This document shows, one piece after another, positions 15,251 through 24,323 of a stretch of 64,000 nucleotides of DNA; positions within the stretch are counted from its first letter, which is position 1, and each line of letters begins with the position of its first letter. The notes beneath the pieces are model-generated. The model searched no databases. It saw only the letters and a list, made by a program, of their open reading frames with translations, and was not told where the DNA came from. Source of the DNA: Acidobacteriota bacterium (GTDB lineage: Bacteria > Acidobacteriota > Terriglobia > Acidiferrales > UBA7541). The translations under genes and the position numbers were made by a program. The stretch spans positions 124,001 to 188,000 of the forward strand of contig JABCZJ010000003.1 in NCBI GenBank assembly GCA_013289715.1, written 5' to 3'.

Positions 15251-18061
15251 ATGGCGCGAGAAATTCCGAAGGCGTACGAGCCGCAGGAAATTGAAGAGCG
15301 CTGGGCCAAGGCCTGGTTCGACGGGAAATTATTCCGCGCGGAAAATTCCGGCACGTCGGATGTACCGAGCGACCAGCAGCCGCGTTTTTCGATTGCGCTG
15401 CCGCCGCCGAACGTCACGGGCTCGATTCACATCGGCCACATGCTCGAGCACACGCAGATTGACATGCTGGTGCGCTGGCACCGCATGCGCGGCGAACGCA
15501 CGCTGTGGCTGCCGGGAATGGATCACGCCGGAATCGCGACGCAGTTTGTGGTCGAAAGGATGCTGGCGAAGGAGGGGATCAACCGCAAGGATTTGGGACG
15601 CGAGGAATTCGAGCGCCGCGTCTGGAAATGGAAAGCGGAAAGCGGCGGCGTGATCAAGCAGCAGATGATTCGCCTCGGCGCTTCGTGCGACTGGACGCGC
15701 GAGCGATTCACGCTGGAGCCGGCGCTCTACCGCGCTGTCCTGGAAGCCTTCCTGCGCCTCTATCGCGAAGGACTGATTTACCGCGGCCGCTACATCGTGA
15801 ACTGGTGCCCGCGCTGCCAGACCGCCATCAGCGACCTGGAAGTGGTGCACAACGAGCGCACCGGAAATTTGTGGTTCATCCGCTATCCCGTTGCCGGCGC
15901 GCCGACGCAGGAATTCCTTGTGGTGGCGACGACGCGCCCGGAAACGATGCTCGGCGATACGGCGCTGGCGGTACATCCAGAAGACGAGCGTTACGAGCAT
16001 CTCGTAGGTAAGAGAGTGTTGCTGCCGTTGATGAATCGCGAGATCCCGATCATCGCGGACACGTACGTCGACCGTGAGTTCGGCACGGGCGTCGTGAAAA
16101 TTACTCCGGCGCACGATCCGAACGATTTCGAAGTGGGCAAACGGCACAACCTCGCGCAAATTGATGTGATGACCGACGACGCGCACATGAATGAGTCCGC
16201 GGAAAAATACGCCGGCCTGGAAAGGTTCGTCGCGCGCGCGCGGGTGATTGCCGACCTCGAAGAACTCGGGCTGATGGATCATATTTCCGAGCACACGCAT
16301 TCGGTCGGCACTTGCGACCGCTGCAAAGCGATCGTCGAGCCGCGCGTTTCGACGCAGTGGTTCATGAACATGAAGCCCTTGGCGGAGGACGCGCGGAAGG
16401 CAGTGACCGGTGTGTTTGGACCGGCGGCGGAAATTGAAGTCGTGCCGGGTAATCAGCGCACGATCCTGCTGCAGTGGTTCGAGAATATCCGCGATTGGTG
16501 CGTTTCGCGGCAGCTGTGGTGGGGGCATCGCATTCCCATCTGGCATTGCGCCGATTGTGCCGAGATGGTTCCGGCAACGGATTCCAGAGTGGAAATTGTG
16601 GACGGGCATGCGCGGGCGGCGGGCGTGCCAACGAAATGTCCGAAGTGCGGCGCGGCCGGCGCGAAATTGACGCAGGATCCGGACGTACTGGATACCTGGT
16701 TCAGCTCGGCCCTGTGGCCGTTTTCAACTCTGGGCTGGCCGGACGACACGCCGGATCTGCGCGCGTTTTATCCGACGAGCTTATTGATCAGCGGCTACGA
16801 CATTCTGTTTTTCTGGGACTCGCGGATGATCATGTTGGGGTTGCACCTTTCAAGCGGTGCCACCGAAGCGGAGCGAATTCCCTTCCGCAGGCTGTACCTG
16901 CATTCGCTGGTGCGGACGGCGGAAGGCGCGAAGATGTCCAAGACGAAAGGGACAGGCGTGGATCCGCTCGAGCTGACGCAGAAATTCGGCACGGATGCGC
17001 TGCGTTACATGCTGGCAAGCATGTCCGCGCCAGGGACCGACATCGCGCTCGCCGAAGACCGGATTTTGGGCGCACGCGCGTTTGCCAACAAGATTTGGAA
17101 CGCGGCCCGATTTTTATTTATGAACTTGGAGAAGGCCGAGGCCGCGGCGGGTTTTACGTTGGAAGAATTGGCTGCACCAGCGGTACGCGCGGCCGCGCCG
17201 TATGCGCTGAAGGGCGAAGGCGAATTAGTGCATCGCTGGATTTTTTCCAGGTTGGCGGCGGCCGCGGGCGAAGCCGGCAAGGCGCTGGATGAATTTCGTT
17301 TTCACGAAGCCTGCCAAACGATTTATCACTTCTTCTGGGGCGATTTTTGCGATTGGTACATCGAGTCGGTGAAACCCCAGCTGTCGTCTGCAGATCGCGA
17401 GGTGGCGCTGGCCGCGTGGCGCAATATATTCGCTGCTCTCGACGCTGCGCTGCGCCTGTTGCATCCGGTGATGCCATTTTTGACGGAGGAACTGTGGCAT
17501 AAGCTACCGCAGCCGGACGGAGCGCGGTCTATCGCTCTCGATCGGTTCCCTACGCGACGCGAGGATTGGATTGACGCCGGTGCCGACGGCGGTATGGCGT
17601 TGATCCAGGGAATCATTGCGGCCGCACGCAATATTCGTGCGGAGATGAAAGTGGATCAGAAGAAAAAGGTGGCGGCGGATTTTTCTACGAACGACCCGGC
17701 GGTCCGGGAGCTGGTGGAATCGAACCTCGAGCCGCTCCTGCGATTGGCGAATCTTTCGGCGCTGCACATTTCCGCCGGGCATTTGCATGCGAAGGGCGCG
17801 GCAGTGCGCTCGAGCGCGCAATTTGACTTGCGGATCACGTACGACGAGGCCGTCGACAAACAGGCGGAGATTGCGCGGCTGAAAAAGGAAATCGAGCGGC
17901 TGGCGAAGGACATTGAGTCGAAAAAAACGCGATTGGCCGATGCGACTTTTTCGAGCAAAGCGCCGGCGAAGATTGTGGAGGACTTGAAGGCCACACTGGC
18001 AGCACGAGAGATCGAGCATCAGAAATTGCTCGATCGCCTTTCACAGTTAGAGCAAGCTTAG
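15251..18061 (+). CDS. valS: Valyl-tRNA synthetase
   Basis: Charges tRNA(Val) with valine and edits mischarged threonine; class I synthetase. The 936-residue protein has PPPNVTGSIHIGHML with the HIGH motif at 60-63, an editing domain (TTRPETMLGDTALAVHPED), and the KMSKS-type loop as KMSKT near 561. A Cys-containing insert (CADCAEM and CPKCGAAG near residues 435-475) may bind zinc. The last 80 residues form the family's coiled coil (EIARLKKEIERLAKDIESK). GGGGAG lies just before the ATG. The next gene, birA, begins 16 bases after the stop. Confidence 0.97.
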   Translation: MAREIPKAYEPQEIEERWAKAWFDGKLFRAENSGTSDVPSDQQPRFSIALPPPNVTGSIHIGHMLEHTQIDMLVRWHRMRGERTLWLPGMDHAGIATQFVVERMLAKEGINRKDLGREEFERRVWKWKAESGGVIKQQMIRLGASCDWTRERFTLEPALYRAVLEAFLRLYREGLIYRGRYIVNWCPRCQTAISDLEVVHNERTGNLWFIRYPVAGAPTQEFLVVATTRPETMLGDTALAVHPEDERYEHLVGKRVLLPLMNREIPIIADTYVDREFGTGVVKITPAHDPNDFEVGKRHNLAQIDVMTDDAHMNESAEKYAGLERFVARARVIADLEELGLMDHISEHTHSVGTCDRCKAIVEPRVSTQWFMNMKPLAEDARKAVTGVFGPAAEIEVVPGNQRTILLQWFENIRDWCVSRQLWWGHRIPIWHCADCAEMVPATDSRVEIVDGHARAAGVPTKCPKCGAAGAKLTQDPDVLDTWFSSALWPFSTLGWPDDTPDLRAFYPTSLLISGYDILFFWDSRMIMLGLHLSSGATEAERIPFRRLYLHSLVRTAEGAKMSKTKGTGVDPLELTQKFGTDALRYMLASMSAPGTDIALAEDRILGARAFANKIWNAARFLFMNLEKAEAAAGFTLEELAAPAVRAAAPYALKGEGELVHRWIFSRLAAAAGEAGKALDEFRFHEACQTIYHFFWGDFCDWYIESVKPQLSSADREVALAAWRNIFAALDAALRLLHPVMPFLTEELWHKLPQPDGARSIALDRFPTRREDWIDAGADGGMALIQGIIAAARNIRAEMKVDQKKKVAADFSTNDPAVRELVESNLEPLLRLANLSALHISAGHLHAKGAAVRSSAQFDLRITYDEAVDKQAEIARLKKEIERLAKDIESKKTRLADATFSSKAPAKIVEDLKATLAAREIEHQKLLDRLSQLEQA

Positions 18062-18077
18062 ACGCAGAACAATCCAC

Positions 18078-19094
18078 ATGGCTACGAAACGGATGGCTAA
18101 TTTGCCGGGGACGACGGACCGGCGGCTGGACGCGCTGCTGACTTTGCTCGCCGAGAACTCGACGATTGTGATCAGCGGCGCGAAGATCGCAAGAGAAATT
18201 GGCGTGACGCGCCAGCAGGTATGGCGCTGGATCGAGAAATTGCGCGAGCTGGGCGTGCGCGTAAAGGGTCATGCGGCAACCGGCTATCACATCGAGCGCG
18301 CTCCGGACATTCTAGCGGCCCAGCTTTTGAGCCACCGCTTGTACGGCACGCCATTTGCGCGGCGTATTTACCATTTCTTTAAAATCGATTCGACCAACAC
18401 CGTGGCGATGCAGCTGGGCGCGCAGGGTGAGCCGCACGGCGCGGTAGTTCTCGCGGAAGAACAAACAGCCGGACGCGGGCGCGCCGGACGCAAATGGCTT
18501 TCGGAAAAATCGACGGGGATTCACTGCACCGTGCTGCTGCGGCCGTCGATTCCTCCAGCGCACGCGCCGCTCTTGACCCTGGTGGCAGGACTCGCGGCGC
18601 GCGACGCAGCCGCAGAGGAACTCGATGCCGCCCCGGACATACGCTGGCCGAACGATCTGCTGGTGCGCGGGCGAAAATTTTCGGGAATCCTGACGGAAAT
18701 GCACGCGGAGCCAGACCGCATGCACTACGCGGTGGTCGGCATCGGGATTAACGTAAATCAAACCAAGATGCCGCCGGGCCTCGAAGACATCGCGACGTCC
18801 CTGCGCATGGAAACGGGGAAAATACATTCGCGCCTGGAAGTGCTGATACGGTTGCTGCGCCACCTCGACCGCTACTACAATCAGTTCCTCGGCGAAGGCG
18901 CGACGCCGATTCTGCGGCGGTTTGCGGAAGTGTCCAGCTATTTTCAAGGGAAGCGAGTGCGCATCACGACGGCGCGGGAAACTTTCACCGGAAGCACGGC
19001 CGGCCTCGAGCCCAGCGGCGTATTGCGCGTACTGCGCGACGACGGCGGCGGGATCGAGCTCGTGCTTTCCGGCGACGTGGCGGAGGCCGATTGA
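18078..19094 (+). CDS. birA: Biotin-protein ligase with N-terminal DNA-binding domain (BirA)
   Basis: Activates biotin with ATP and attaches it to the acetyl-CoA carboxylase carrier protein. The 338-residue protein begins with a winged-helix domain ([26 protein letters not shown]), so it may also repress biotin genes. The ligase domain follows, with [29 protein letters not shown] and VVGIGINVN, then a small C-terminal domain. No biotin synthesis gene is visible here. The stop overlaps the coaX start (ATGA), a pairing often seen because the two genes are translationally coupled. Confidence 0.95.
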   Translation: MATKRMANLPGTTDRRLDALLTLLAENSTIVISGAKIAREIGVTRQQVWRWIEKLRELGVRVKGHAATGYHIERAPDILAAQLLSHRLYGTPFARRIYHFFKIDSTNTVAMQLGAQGEPHGAVVLAEEQTAGRGRAGRKWLSEKSTGIHCTVLLRPSIPPAHAPLLTLVAGLAARDAAAEELDAAPDIRWPNDLLVRGRKFSGILTEMHAEPDRMHYAVVGIGINVNQTKMPPGLEDIATSLRMETGKIHSRLEVLIRLLRHLDRYYNQFLGEGATPILRRFAEVSSYFQGKRVRITTARETFTGSTAGLEPSGVLRVLRDDGGGIELVLSGDVAEAD

Positions 19095-19897
19095 TGCTCC
19101 TGACGCTGGATGTGGGCAACACCAACACAGTGCTGGGCGTTTTTCGCGGCAAAGAGTTGGTGGCGAACTGGCGGCTGACTACGGCACGCGAGCAAACGGA
19201 AGACGAATACGGGATTCTGACGCGCGATTTGTTTACTCTGGCCGCGCTGGAACCGCGCGAAATTGGCGGAATAATTATCAGCTCGGTCGTGCCGCAACTG
19301 AATTCGCGCCTAGCGGGAATGGCCGAAAGATATTTCAGCAAGGCCGCGCTGTTCGTCGAGCCGGGAATCAAAACAGGCATGCCGGTGATGTACGATAACC
19401 CGCAGGAAGTGGGCGCGGACCGCATCGTAAATAGTGTCGCGGCATTCGAAAAATACGGCGGCCCGTGCATCATCGTAGATTTCGGCACCGCGATTAATTT
19501 TGATGCGGTGTCGGCACGCGGCGAATATATGGGCGGGGTGCTGGCGCCGGGAATCGGAATTTCAGCGGACGCGCTGTTTGCGCGCGCGGCGCGATTATTT
19601 CGTGTGGAGATCAAGGATCCAGGAAAAATTATTGGCACAAATACTGCGGCATCGATGCAGGCGGGACTTTTTTATGGCTACACCGATATGGTGGACGGGA
19701 TTCTGGATCGCATGAAAAAAGTGATGGGCGCGAAGGCGAAAGTGGTTGCGACGGGGGGCCAAGCGGCGTTGATCGGGGGCGCTTCGCGGCATATTGAGAC
19801 GGTGGATGAGTTTTTGACTTTGGAAGGGTTGCGAATTATTTGGGATCGGAATCAGGAAGCCGCGCAGAAAAAAACACCTACGGCGCGACGAACGTAA
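19094..19897 (+). CDS. coaX: Type III pantothenate kinase
   Basis: First step of coenzyme A synthesis: phosphorylates pantothenate. The 267-residue ASKHA-fold protein shows the phosphate loop [15 protein letters not shown] at its start, the substrate region [27 protein letters not shown] and [11 protein letters not shown]. Type III enzymes need a monovalent cation and are not feedback-inhibited by CoA. The ATG at 19094 overlaps the birA stop. The C-terminal end ([11 protein letters not shown]) is an unremarkable basic tail. Confidence 0.96.
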   Translation: MLLTLDVGNTNTVLGVFRGKELVANWRLTTAREQTEDEYGILTRDLFTLAALEPREIGGIIISSVVPQLNSRLAGMAERYFSKAALFVEPGIKTGMPVMYDNPQEVGADRIVNSVAAFEKYGGPCIIVDFGTAINFDAVSARGEYMGGVLAPGIGISADALFARAARLFRVEIKDPGKIIGTNTAASMQAGLFYGYTDMVDGILDRMKKVMGAKAKVVATGGQAALIGGASRHIETVDEFLTLEGLRIIWDRNQEAAQKKTPTARRT

Positions 19898-19989
19898 TCT
19901 TTTGAAGCATTTTTGAAAGCGGCGAACAGAAAACAATTGGCACCCGCCGGGCAATCGGCATCCACAGAATCTTAGTTTTGCTTCCACTT

Positions 19990-20733
19990 ATGGAATCGTT
20001 TAACTACTTCAATTATTTTACCGAGATCGAGGAATATTTCTGGCGAAAGCGTGGGGCGCATCTGCTCGTGTCGCCCCTGGATTGGGCGATTCTGGAAACC
20101 TGGCAGAAGGCGGGCATTCCGATTGGCGCCGTGCTCAAGGGGATCGATCGCGCGTTTGAGAGTTGGGCGCGTTCGCGGCGCGCGGCGGGCGGTCGGCAAT
20201 TGAAAAGCTTGGCGTATTGCGTGGACGCGGTGCTCGATGCGGCGGCGGAAGCGGCGGAGGCGGCTGCGGGCACGGGGCCGGAAGTGAAATCATCACGCGC
20301 AGGCGCGGAACCATTTTCGCGCGACGAGCTGACGAAATACTTGCAGCGGAATGCCGCGCGTTTGCGGGCGGCCGCGCAGAAATTGCGCGCGAAAGCGGAC
20401 GCGGCGACTGCGGCGGGCTTGGCACTCAGATTTGATGAGACCGCGCAGAAACTTGACGATGCCTTGCCGTTACTGGATGCGCCGGGGGCGCTCGATCTGG
20501 AGGATATCGAGCGGCGGATGACGGTGCTCGAGGAAAAATTGGCCGCCGCGCTCGCGGCGGACGCGGACGAAGAGGCGCTGCTTGCGATCCGGCGCGAAAT
20601 GGACCGGTCGCTCGCGCCTTACCGGCGTAAGATGTCGGCTGAACAATTGACCCAGCTGGAAAGGCAATACACACAGAAACGGCTGTTCGAGTATTTCGAG
20701 GTGCCGCGCTTGAGCCTTTTTTATCTGACATAA
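19990..20733 (+). CDS. Conserved protein of unknown function (acidobacterial type)
   Basis: A 247-residue soluble protein. The N-terminal 70 residues (ESFNYFNYFTEIEEYFWRKRG, then SPLDWAILETWQKAGIPIGAVLKGID) look well ordered, and I recall similar unnamed proteins from Acidobacteriota. The middle is helical and Ala/Glu-rich, possibly coiled coil, and the end is helical (EQLTQLERQYTQKRLFEYFEVPRLSLFYL). No catalytic motif is seen. An upstream in-frame start at 19978 is possible; the ATG at 19990 gives the tidier N-terminus. It follows coaX by 92 bases. Confidence 0.75.
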   Translation: MESFNYFNYFTEIEEYFWRKRGAHLLVSPLDWAILETWQKAGIPIGAVLKGIDRAFESWARSRRAAGGRQLKSLAYCVDAVLDAAAEAAEAAAGTGPEVKSSRAGAEPFSRDELTKYLQRNAARLRAAAQKLRAKADAATAAGLALRFDETAQKLDDALPLLDAPGALDLEDIERRMTVLEEKLAAALAADADEEALLAIRREMDRSLAPYRRKMSAEQLTQLERQYTQKRLFEYFEVPRLSLFYLT

Positions 20734-20790
20734 GCGGATTAGGACAAATTGACGTGCCGTGCGAACTTCCGTCCGGTACATTTGCGGCTC

Positions 20791-20817
20791 TAGGGACGGG
20801 TCTCAGACCCGCACCCT
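20791..20817. repeat. Palindromic repeat (family B type)
   Basis: A hairpin built around CGGGTCT-C-AGACCCG with imperfect outer pairing (TAGGGAC ... GCACCCT). It resembles the palindrome inside fmt and the stem at 55460-55477. It lies between the unknown gene and rlmD. Confidence 0.6.
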
Positions 20818-20886
20818 GCTCTTCACCAGATTCAAAAGTTTGCCCGAGATTTGAACAGGAACCACGCGACGGGCCAGCACACCTAT

Positions 20887-22197
20887 ATGGACATCACGAT
20901 TGAAAAATTGATTTACGGCGGCGAGGGGCTGGCTCATCACGATGGGTCAACCGTATTTGTGCCGTTTGTGTTGCCGGCGGAGCGCGTCGCTGTGGAGGCC
21001 GTCGAGCAAAAGAAGAAATTCGTGCGCGGGCGGGTGGAACGGATCTTGCAGGCGGCGCCGGAACGCGTGACGGCGCCCTGCCCCCATTTCGGGAGCTGCG
21101 GCGGGTGCGATTACCAGCACATCCCTTACGCAGCGCAACTCGGGTTCAAGAGCGAGATTTTGCGCGAAACATTGCGGCGGATTGGGAAGATCGAGTGGAC
21201 CGGGGAAATCACCACGCACGGATCGCCCCCGTGGGCTTATCGCAACCGCGCGCAGTGGAAAGTGCGGCCGTTGGAAAATCCTGGCCCCGACGGCGCAGCG
21301 TCCGAAGCTGGCGCAGATGGCGCGGCGAATCTGGGCATCGGATATTTTCGGGCGAATTCGACGGCGCTGTGCGCGGTCGAAGACTGCTCGATCATTTCCC
21401 CGCTGCTGCTGAAGACTTTGCTTTCGTTGCGCACGGCGCTGGCTGCAGGCGCTTTGCCGCGCGGATTGCGCGAAATCGAAGCGTTCGTGGATGCCGCGGA
21501 CGCGAAGCTGCTTCTGACCGCAACGTTCGCAGGATTCCCTTCGCGAGCAGCGGAACATGCCGAAACATTCCGCCAGGTTGTGCCGGAAATCGCGAGCTTG
21601 CTTTTCCACGATCCGAGCCACGATCGCATGGAATTGTACGGGCCGGGATTCGTGGAGTACTCGGCCGGAGGCCTTTCCTATCGCGTCGGGCATTTCTCAT
21701 TTTTTCAGGTGAACCGCTTTCTGGTCGAGGAACTCGCGCGGGAGGTGGTGGAGCGCGAAGAGGTTGGGCGACTGGCAATCGATCTTTTCGCCGGCGTAGG
21801 ATTATTTTCGATTCCGCTAGCAAAGCACTTCGCGCGGGTGTTGGCGGTTGAATCGAATCCAGCGGCCGCGCGCGACCTGGAAACGAACACGCGCGGAAAG
21901 GGCTCGATCGAAGTGCGTTCAGCCGAAGTGGAGCAATTTTTGAAGCGTAACAGGGAGCGGCCGGAATTGGTGGTACTCGATCCGCCGCGCGCCGGAATGT
22001 CGCCCGAATCGGTGGAGCGGCTGGCCAGGCTACGGCCCGAGCGGATTACGTACGTTTCGTGCGAGCCCCCGACGCTAGCCCGCGATCTAGTTTTATTTCG
22101 CAACGCCGGATACGACTGCACAGAAGTGCAGCTATTCGATTTGTTCCCGCAGACGTTCCACATGGAGACGATCGTTCGGCTGCGCAAGCGCGCCTGA
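20887..22197 (+). CDS. rlmD: 23S rRNA (uracil-C5)-methyltransferase, RlmD/TrmA family
   Basis: Methylates a uracil in 23S rRNA using SAM. The 436-residue protein has an N-terminal TRAM domain (about 1-55), an iron-sulfur type cysteine set (CPHFGSCGGCDYQH and a later Cys in CAVEDC), a Rossmann domain (LAIDLFAGVGLFSIPLA), LVVLDPPRAGMSPE and the nucleophile Cys in YVSCEPPTLARDL. The cluster pattern fits the RlmD/RumA side of the family rather than TrmA, but which uracil is modified cannot be read from sequence alone. The ATG at 20887 is chosen over the frame's first start at 20851 because the TRAM domain begins directly after it. Confidence 0.9.
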   Translation: MDITIEKLIYGGEGLAHHDGSTVFVPFVLPAERVAVEAVEQKKKFVRGRVERILQAAPERVTAPCPHFGSCGGCDYQHIPYAAQLGFKSEILRETLRRIGKIEWTGEITTHGSPPWAYRNRAQWKVRPLENPGPDGAASEAGADGAANLGIGYFRANSTALCAVEDCSIISPLLLKTLLSLRTALAAGALPRGLREIEAFVDAADAKLLLTATFAGFPSRAAEHAETFRQVVPEIASLLFHDPSHDRMELYGPGFVEYSAGGLSYRVGHFSFFQVNRFLVEELAREVVEREEVGRLAIDLFAGVGLFSIPLAKHFARVLAVESNPAAARDLETNTRGKGSIEVRSAEVEQFLKRNRERPELVVLDPPRAGMSPESVERLARLRPERITYVSCEPPTLARDLVLFRNAGYDCTEVQLFDLFPQTFHMETIVRLRKRA

Positions 22198-22656
22198 ACA
22201 TTGCGCAACGCATCGCGGCATGGGCGCCGTTGCCGTTGCCTTTACTCCTGAAGCGCTGGCGTCTCGCCGACCTTTTCATCTTTGCCGCCGTCTTTGAATT
22301 TGACTTTGTTGCGGCCAGCTTTAGCTGGGTGCCGTTGCCGTTGCTTTCGACTTTATCCTCGCAAACCTGCGCACGGCAACAACCTGGAACGACACCGTGT
22401 CCTTTTTACCGATGCCCCTCATCCGTATTGCTACGAATACTCTACGACCGTCAAATGTGTTAGCGTGAGTCGGGGAGCCACTGAATCCCCTAAGTACGCG
22501 GCAGCATGTGGAGCACGGCCCAACTTCAGACCCCCTCCCTCCCCGCGCTTCTCCCGACCACCCCAAATCAATCGCTCGTTTTTTTCATGTTTTTGCCGTT
22601 TACAGCTTGCTGCAATCCACGCCCAGCGAAAGGTGGATACCACAAATTAACGCTCG
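22198..22656. other. Non-coding stretch with one family B repeat
   Basis: No supported gene. At 22297-22331 a reversed family B repeat is visible: stem CCAGCT-TT-AGCTGG with the flank GACTTTGTTGCGG, matching the flank of other copies read from the opposite strand. A T-rich run (about 22569-22592) could end transcription from rlmD. The rest is of no recognised type. Confidence 0.5.
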
Positions 22657-22683
22657 AAAAGCGGCGGCGAACCACCGCAGTCC
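22657..22683. repeat. Family A palindromic repeat
   Basis: AAAAGCGGCGGCGAACCACC followed by GCAGTCC, an inverted-orientation relative of the copy at 15010-15035, with two or three substitutions. Confidence 0.6.
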
Positions 22684-22701
22684 GCTTAAGCCGCCAACTC
22701 C

Positions 22702-23035
22702 GTGAAGTTACCGGCGTTGTGGATCCTGAGAGCATTCGCGGCGGGCGTCGGAATCGCGGGCCGATGGCCGGGCTCGCCGAGGCTGTGGGCCGTTAGCGCA
22801 GCGGTGGGAATTCTCGCGGGCGTAATTCTGGCCCTGGGTTTCTTGGCGTGGTGACCCTGCGCGGCGGTGGCGTGGGTTTTCGCGCTACTTGCCTGGCTGG
22901 CGATTGGCTGACTGGCCGCCAGCGTCGAACGCGCGACTGTTCCTGCGAATCGCATTGCGCGATTGATTACGGCGGGGCGTGTCGATCCTGGCATTGCCCT
23001 GCGCTGGCGCGGATGGTTGCAGCGCGACGCGATTT
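22702..23035 (+). pseudogene. Probable decayed membrane-protein gene with two in-frame TGA codons
   Basis: From the GTG at 22702 one frame reads as a plausible small membrane protein: WAVSAAVGILAGVILALGFL followed by AW, then TGA at 22852. The same frame continues with PCAAVAWVFALLAWLAIG, a second TGA, and a basic soluble part (ERATVPANRIARLITAGRVD, then PGIALRWRGWLQRDAIF) up to the end of the neighbouring gene. Each TGA is one substitution from TGG (Trp). TGA is an ordinary stop in this genome, so decay is the simplest reading. A real 50-residue membrane peptide ending at 22854 is the alternative. No family is recognised. Confidence 0.35.
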
Positions 23036-23323
23036 TTAGTTGTTGGACTCGGCCGGGTCGTCGGATTCTTCGAGCGAGACATTGTTGGCGGACTGGTATT
23101 CGGCAATGATTTTGCGAGCTTCGTCGACTTGGGATTCCAGGACGAAAATTTCAACGTTGTGAGGGCCTTCGGGATTTTCGGGGATGGGGAAAGGGTCGGT
23201 GGAGACTGAGCCTGGAGATTGGATGCCGGCGCTTTCCAGCAGGCCGCGGATTACCAGGGCTTCGGTGGCGTTTTCGGCCATGTGGGCAATCACTACGCGT
23301 TCGTTGGAATATTCCTCAGGCAT
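23036..23323 (-). CDS. Small DUF2007-like protein
   Basis: A 95-residue protein with the pattern of the DUF2007 (putative signal-transducing) family: a first beta strand (ERVVIAHMAENATEALVIRGLLESAGI), a variable loop with Pro-rich residues, then NVEIFVLESQVDEARKIIAEYQ, a ferredoxin-like beta-alpha-beta arrangement. The function is not established. The ATG at 23323 has AGGAG 7 bases upstream and fits the family start, whereas the open frame runs back to 23410. It is divergent from the 85-residue gene at 23413. Confidence 0.7.
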   Translation of the reverse strand: MPEEYSNERVVIAHMAENATEALVIRGLLESAGIQSPGSVSTDPFPIPENPEGPHNVEIFVLESQVDEARKIIAEYQSANNVSLEESDDPAESNN

Positions 23324-23412
23324 CGTGGGGCTCCTCAAAAACAGTCCGACAGTACTATTGTGCGCCTCCGGGTCTTGGGTCCATACTAGTTTTCCGGTAC
23401 CCACGGTCAAAT

Positions 23413-23670
23413 ATGGACGACCCCTCGGTTCAGCCCACGCAGCTAGAGATTGACGAAGAGAGCCGCCGCATTCGCAGGCTGCGCATCCTGGTGCATATTA
23501 CGCTTGAAACGATTGCAGGTGGAGATCTGTCACCGGAAGACGCGGCGCAGATGGTGGCGGAGACGCGGAAAATCGCTTTGGATATGTTTCCCGGGAAAGA
23601 GCGGGCGTTTGATTTGATATACCGGCCGCAATTCCAGCGGGTGATGCATGCGGTTTATCGGCTGCAGTAA
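23413..23670 (+). CDS. Small conserved hypothetical protein
   Basis: An 85-residue soluble helical protein: an acidic start (MDDPSVQPTQLEIDEESRRIRRLR), a helix (LVHITLETIAGGDLSPEDAAQMV) and a C-terminal part with FDLIYRPQFQRVMHAVYRLQ. It has no signal peptide or recognised domain. It is transcribed away from the DUF2007-like gene, with 89 bases between the two starts. Confidence 0.6.
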   Translation: MDDPSVQPTQLEIDEESRRIRRLRILVHITLETIAGGDLSPEDAAQMVAETRKIALDMFPGKERAFDLIYRPQFQRVMHAVYRLQ

Positions 23671-23707
23671 GCCCTGCCAGACTGTACGCAGTTCCCTTCC
23701 CAGCTGA

Positions 23708-24313
23708 TTAATATCCGTAGCGTCGCTCGAGCCACATGCGGAGCCAGACTACTGCCAGGGCGGCTATGGCGCCGATCAGGGCTTTGTATTCGCGGTTACG
23801 GCGATATAGTTGCCACGAGAATGCTTCGCTGGACTTGGCCGCCTGCGGCTGCATGTAGCCCGTGCCGAAGAAATCTGGCAGGAACAGCGGGACCTTCGCG
23901 GCGTATTCGTCGAATACCGTGCCGAAGCGGGCGCGCAGGTCTTCTTCTTCGTTGCGCATCACGGCGTAATAAAACACCACAAAATAGATGACGATCAGGC
24001 CGCCCGCCCACCAAGAATGGCCGGCGATGGCAAATCCCGCGGCGAGAAACGCGCTGCCGAGATAGAGAGGGTTGCGCGTGCGGGCGTAGGGGCCGGAGGT
24101 AGCGAGTTCGCGATCCTTGCTCAGGTGTCCTGCGGCAATAGCGCGGATGAGGATGCCGAATCCGGCGACGGCGGCGCCCATGGCAATCCAGTGGCGTGTG
24201 GGATGCGCGAGAAGCAGGTACAACACCGCGACGGGATAACCGATGCGCACGCGCCAGCGCATCCAGAATTTTCTGGGTTGGGCGGCGACGAGTTCGTTCG
24301 ATTTGGTGGTCAC
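23708..24313 (-). CDS. Isoprenylcysteine-carboxylmethyltransferase-like membrane methyltransferase
   Basis: A 201-residue membrane protein with four to five hydrophobic segments and the SAM-binding motif of the ICMT/phospholipid methyltransferase superfamily: DRELATSGPYARTRNPLYLG, then NEEEDLRARFGTVFDEYAAKVPLFLP. Bacterial members of this fold methylate lipids or small molecules, and the substrate here is unknown. The frame is open to 24454, but the GTG at 24313 has a GAGG site 8 bases upstream and lies 10 bases after the waaC stop. It is therefore the last gene of the LPS core operon, and a role in modifying LPS or another envelope lipid is a reasonable inference. Confidence 0.75.
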   Translation of the reverse strand: MTTKSNELVAAQPRKFWMRWRVRIGYPVAVLYLLLAHPTRHWIAMGAAVAGFGILIRAIAAGHLSKDRELATSGPYARTRNPLYLGSAFLAAGFAIAGHSWWAGGLIVIYFVVFYYAVMRNEEEDLRARFGTVFDEYAAKVPLFLPDFFGTGYMQPQAAKSSEAFSWQLYRRNREYKALIGAIAALAVVWLRMWLERRYGY

Positions 24314-24323
24314 TCGCGGGACC

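Noticed and set aside
22852..22910. In-frame TGA codons read as selenocysteine.
   Set aside because: The context is a hydrophobic membrane segment where Trp fits, no SECIS-like hairpin directly follows, and no selenocysteine genes are in view. Decay is simpler.
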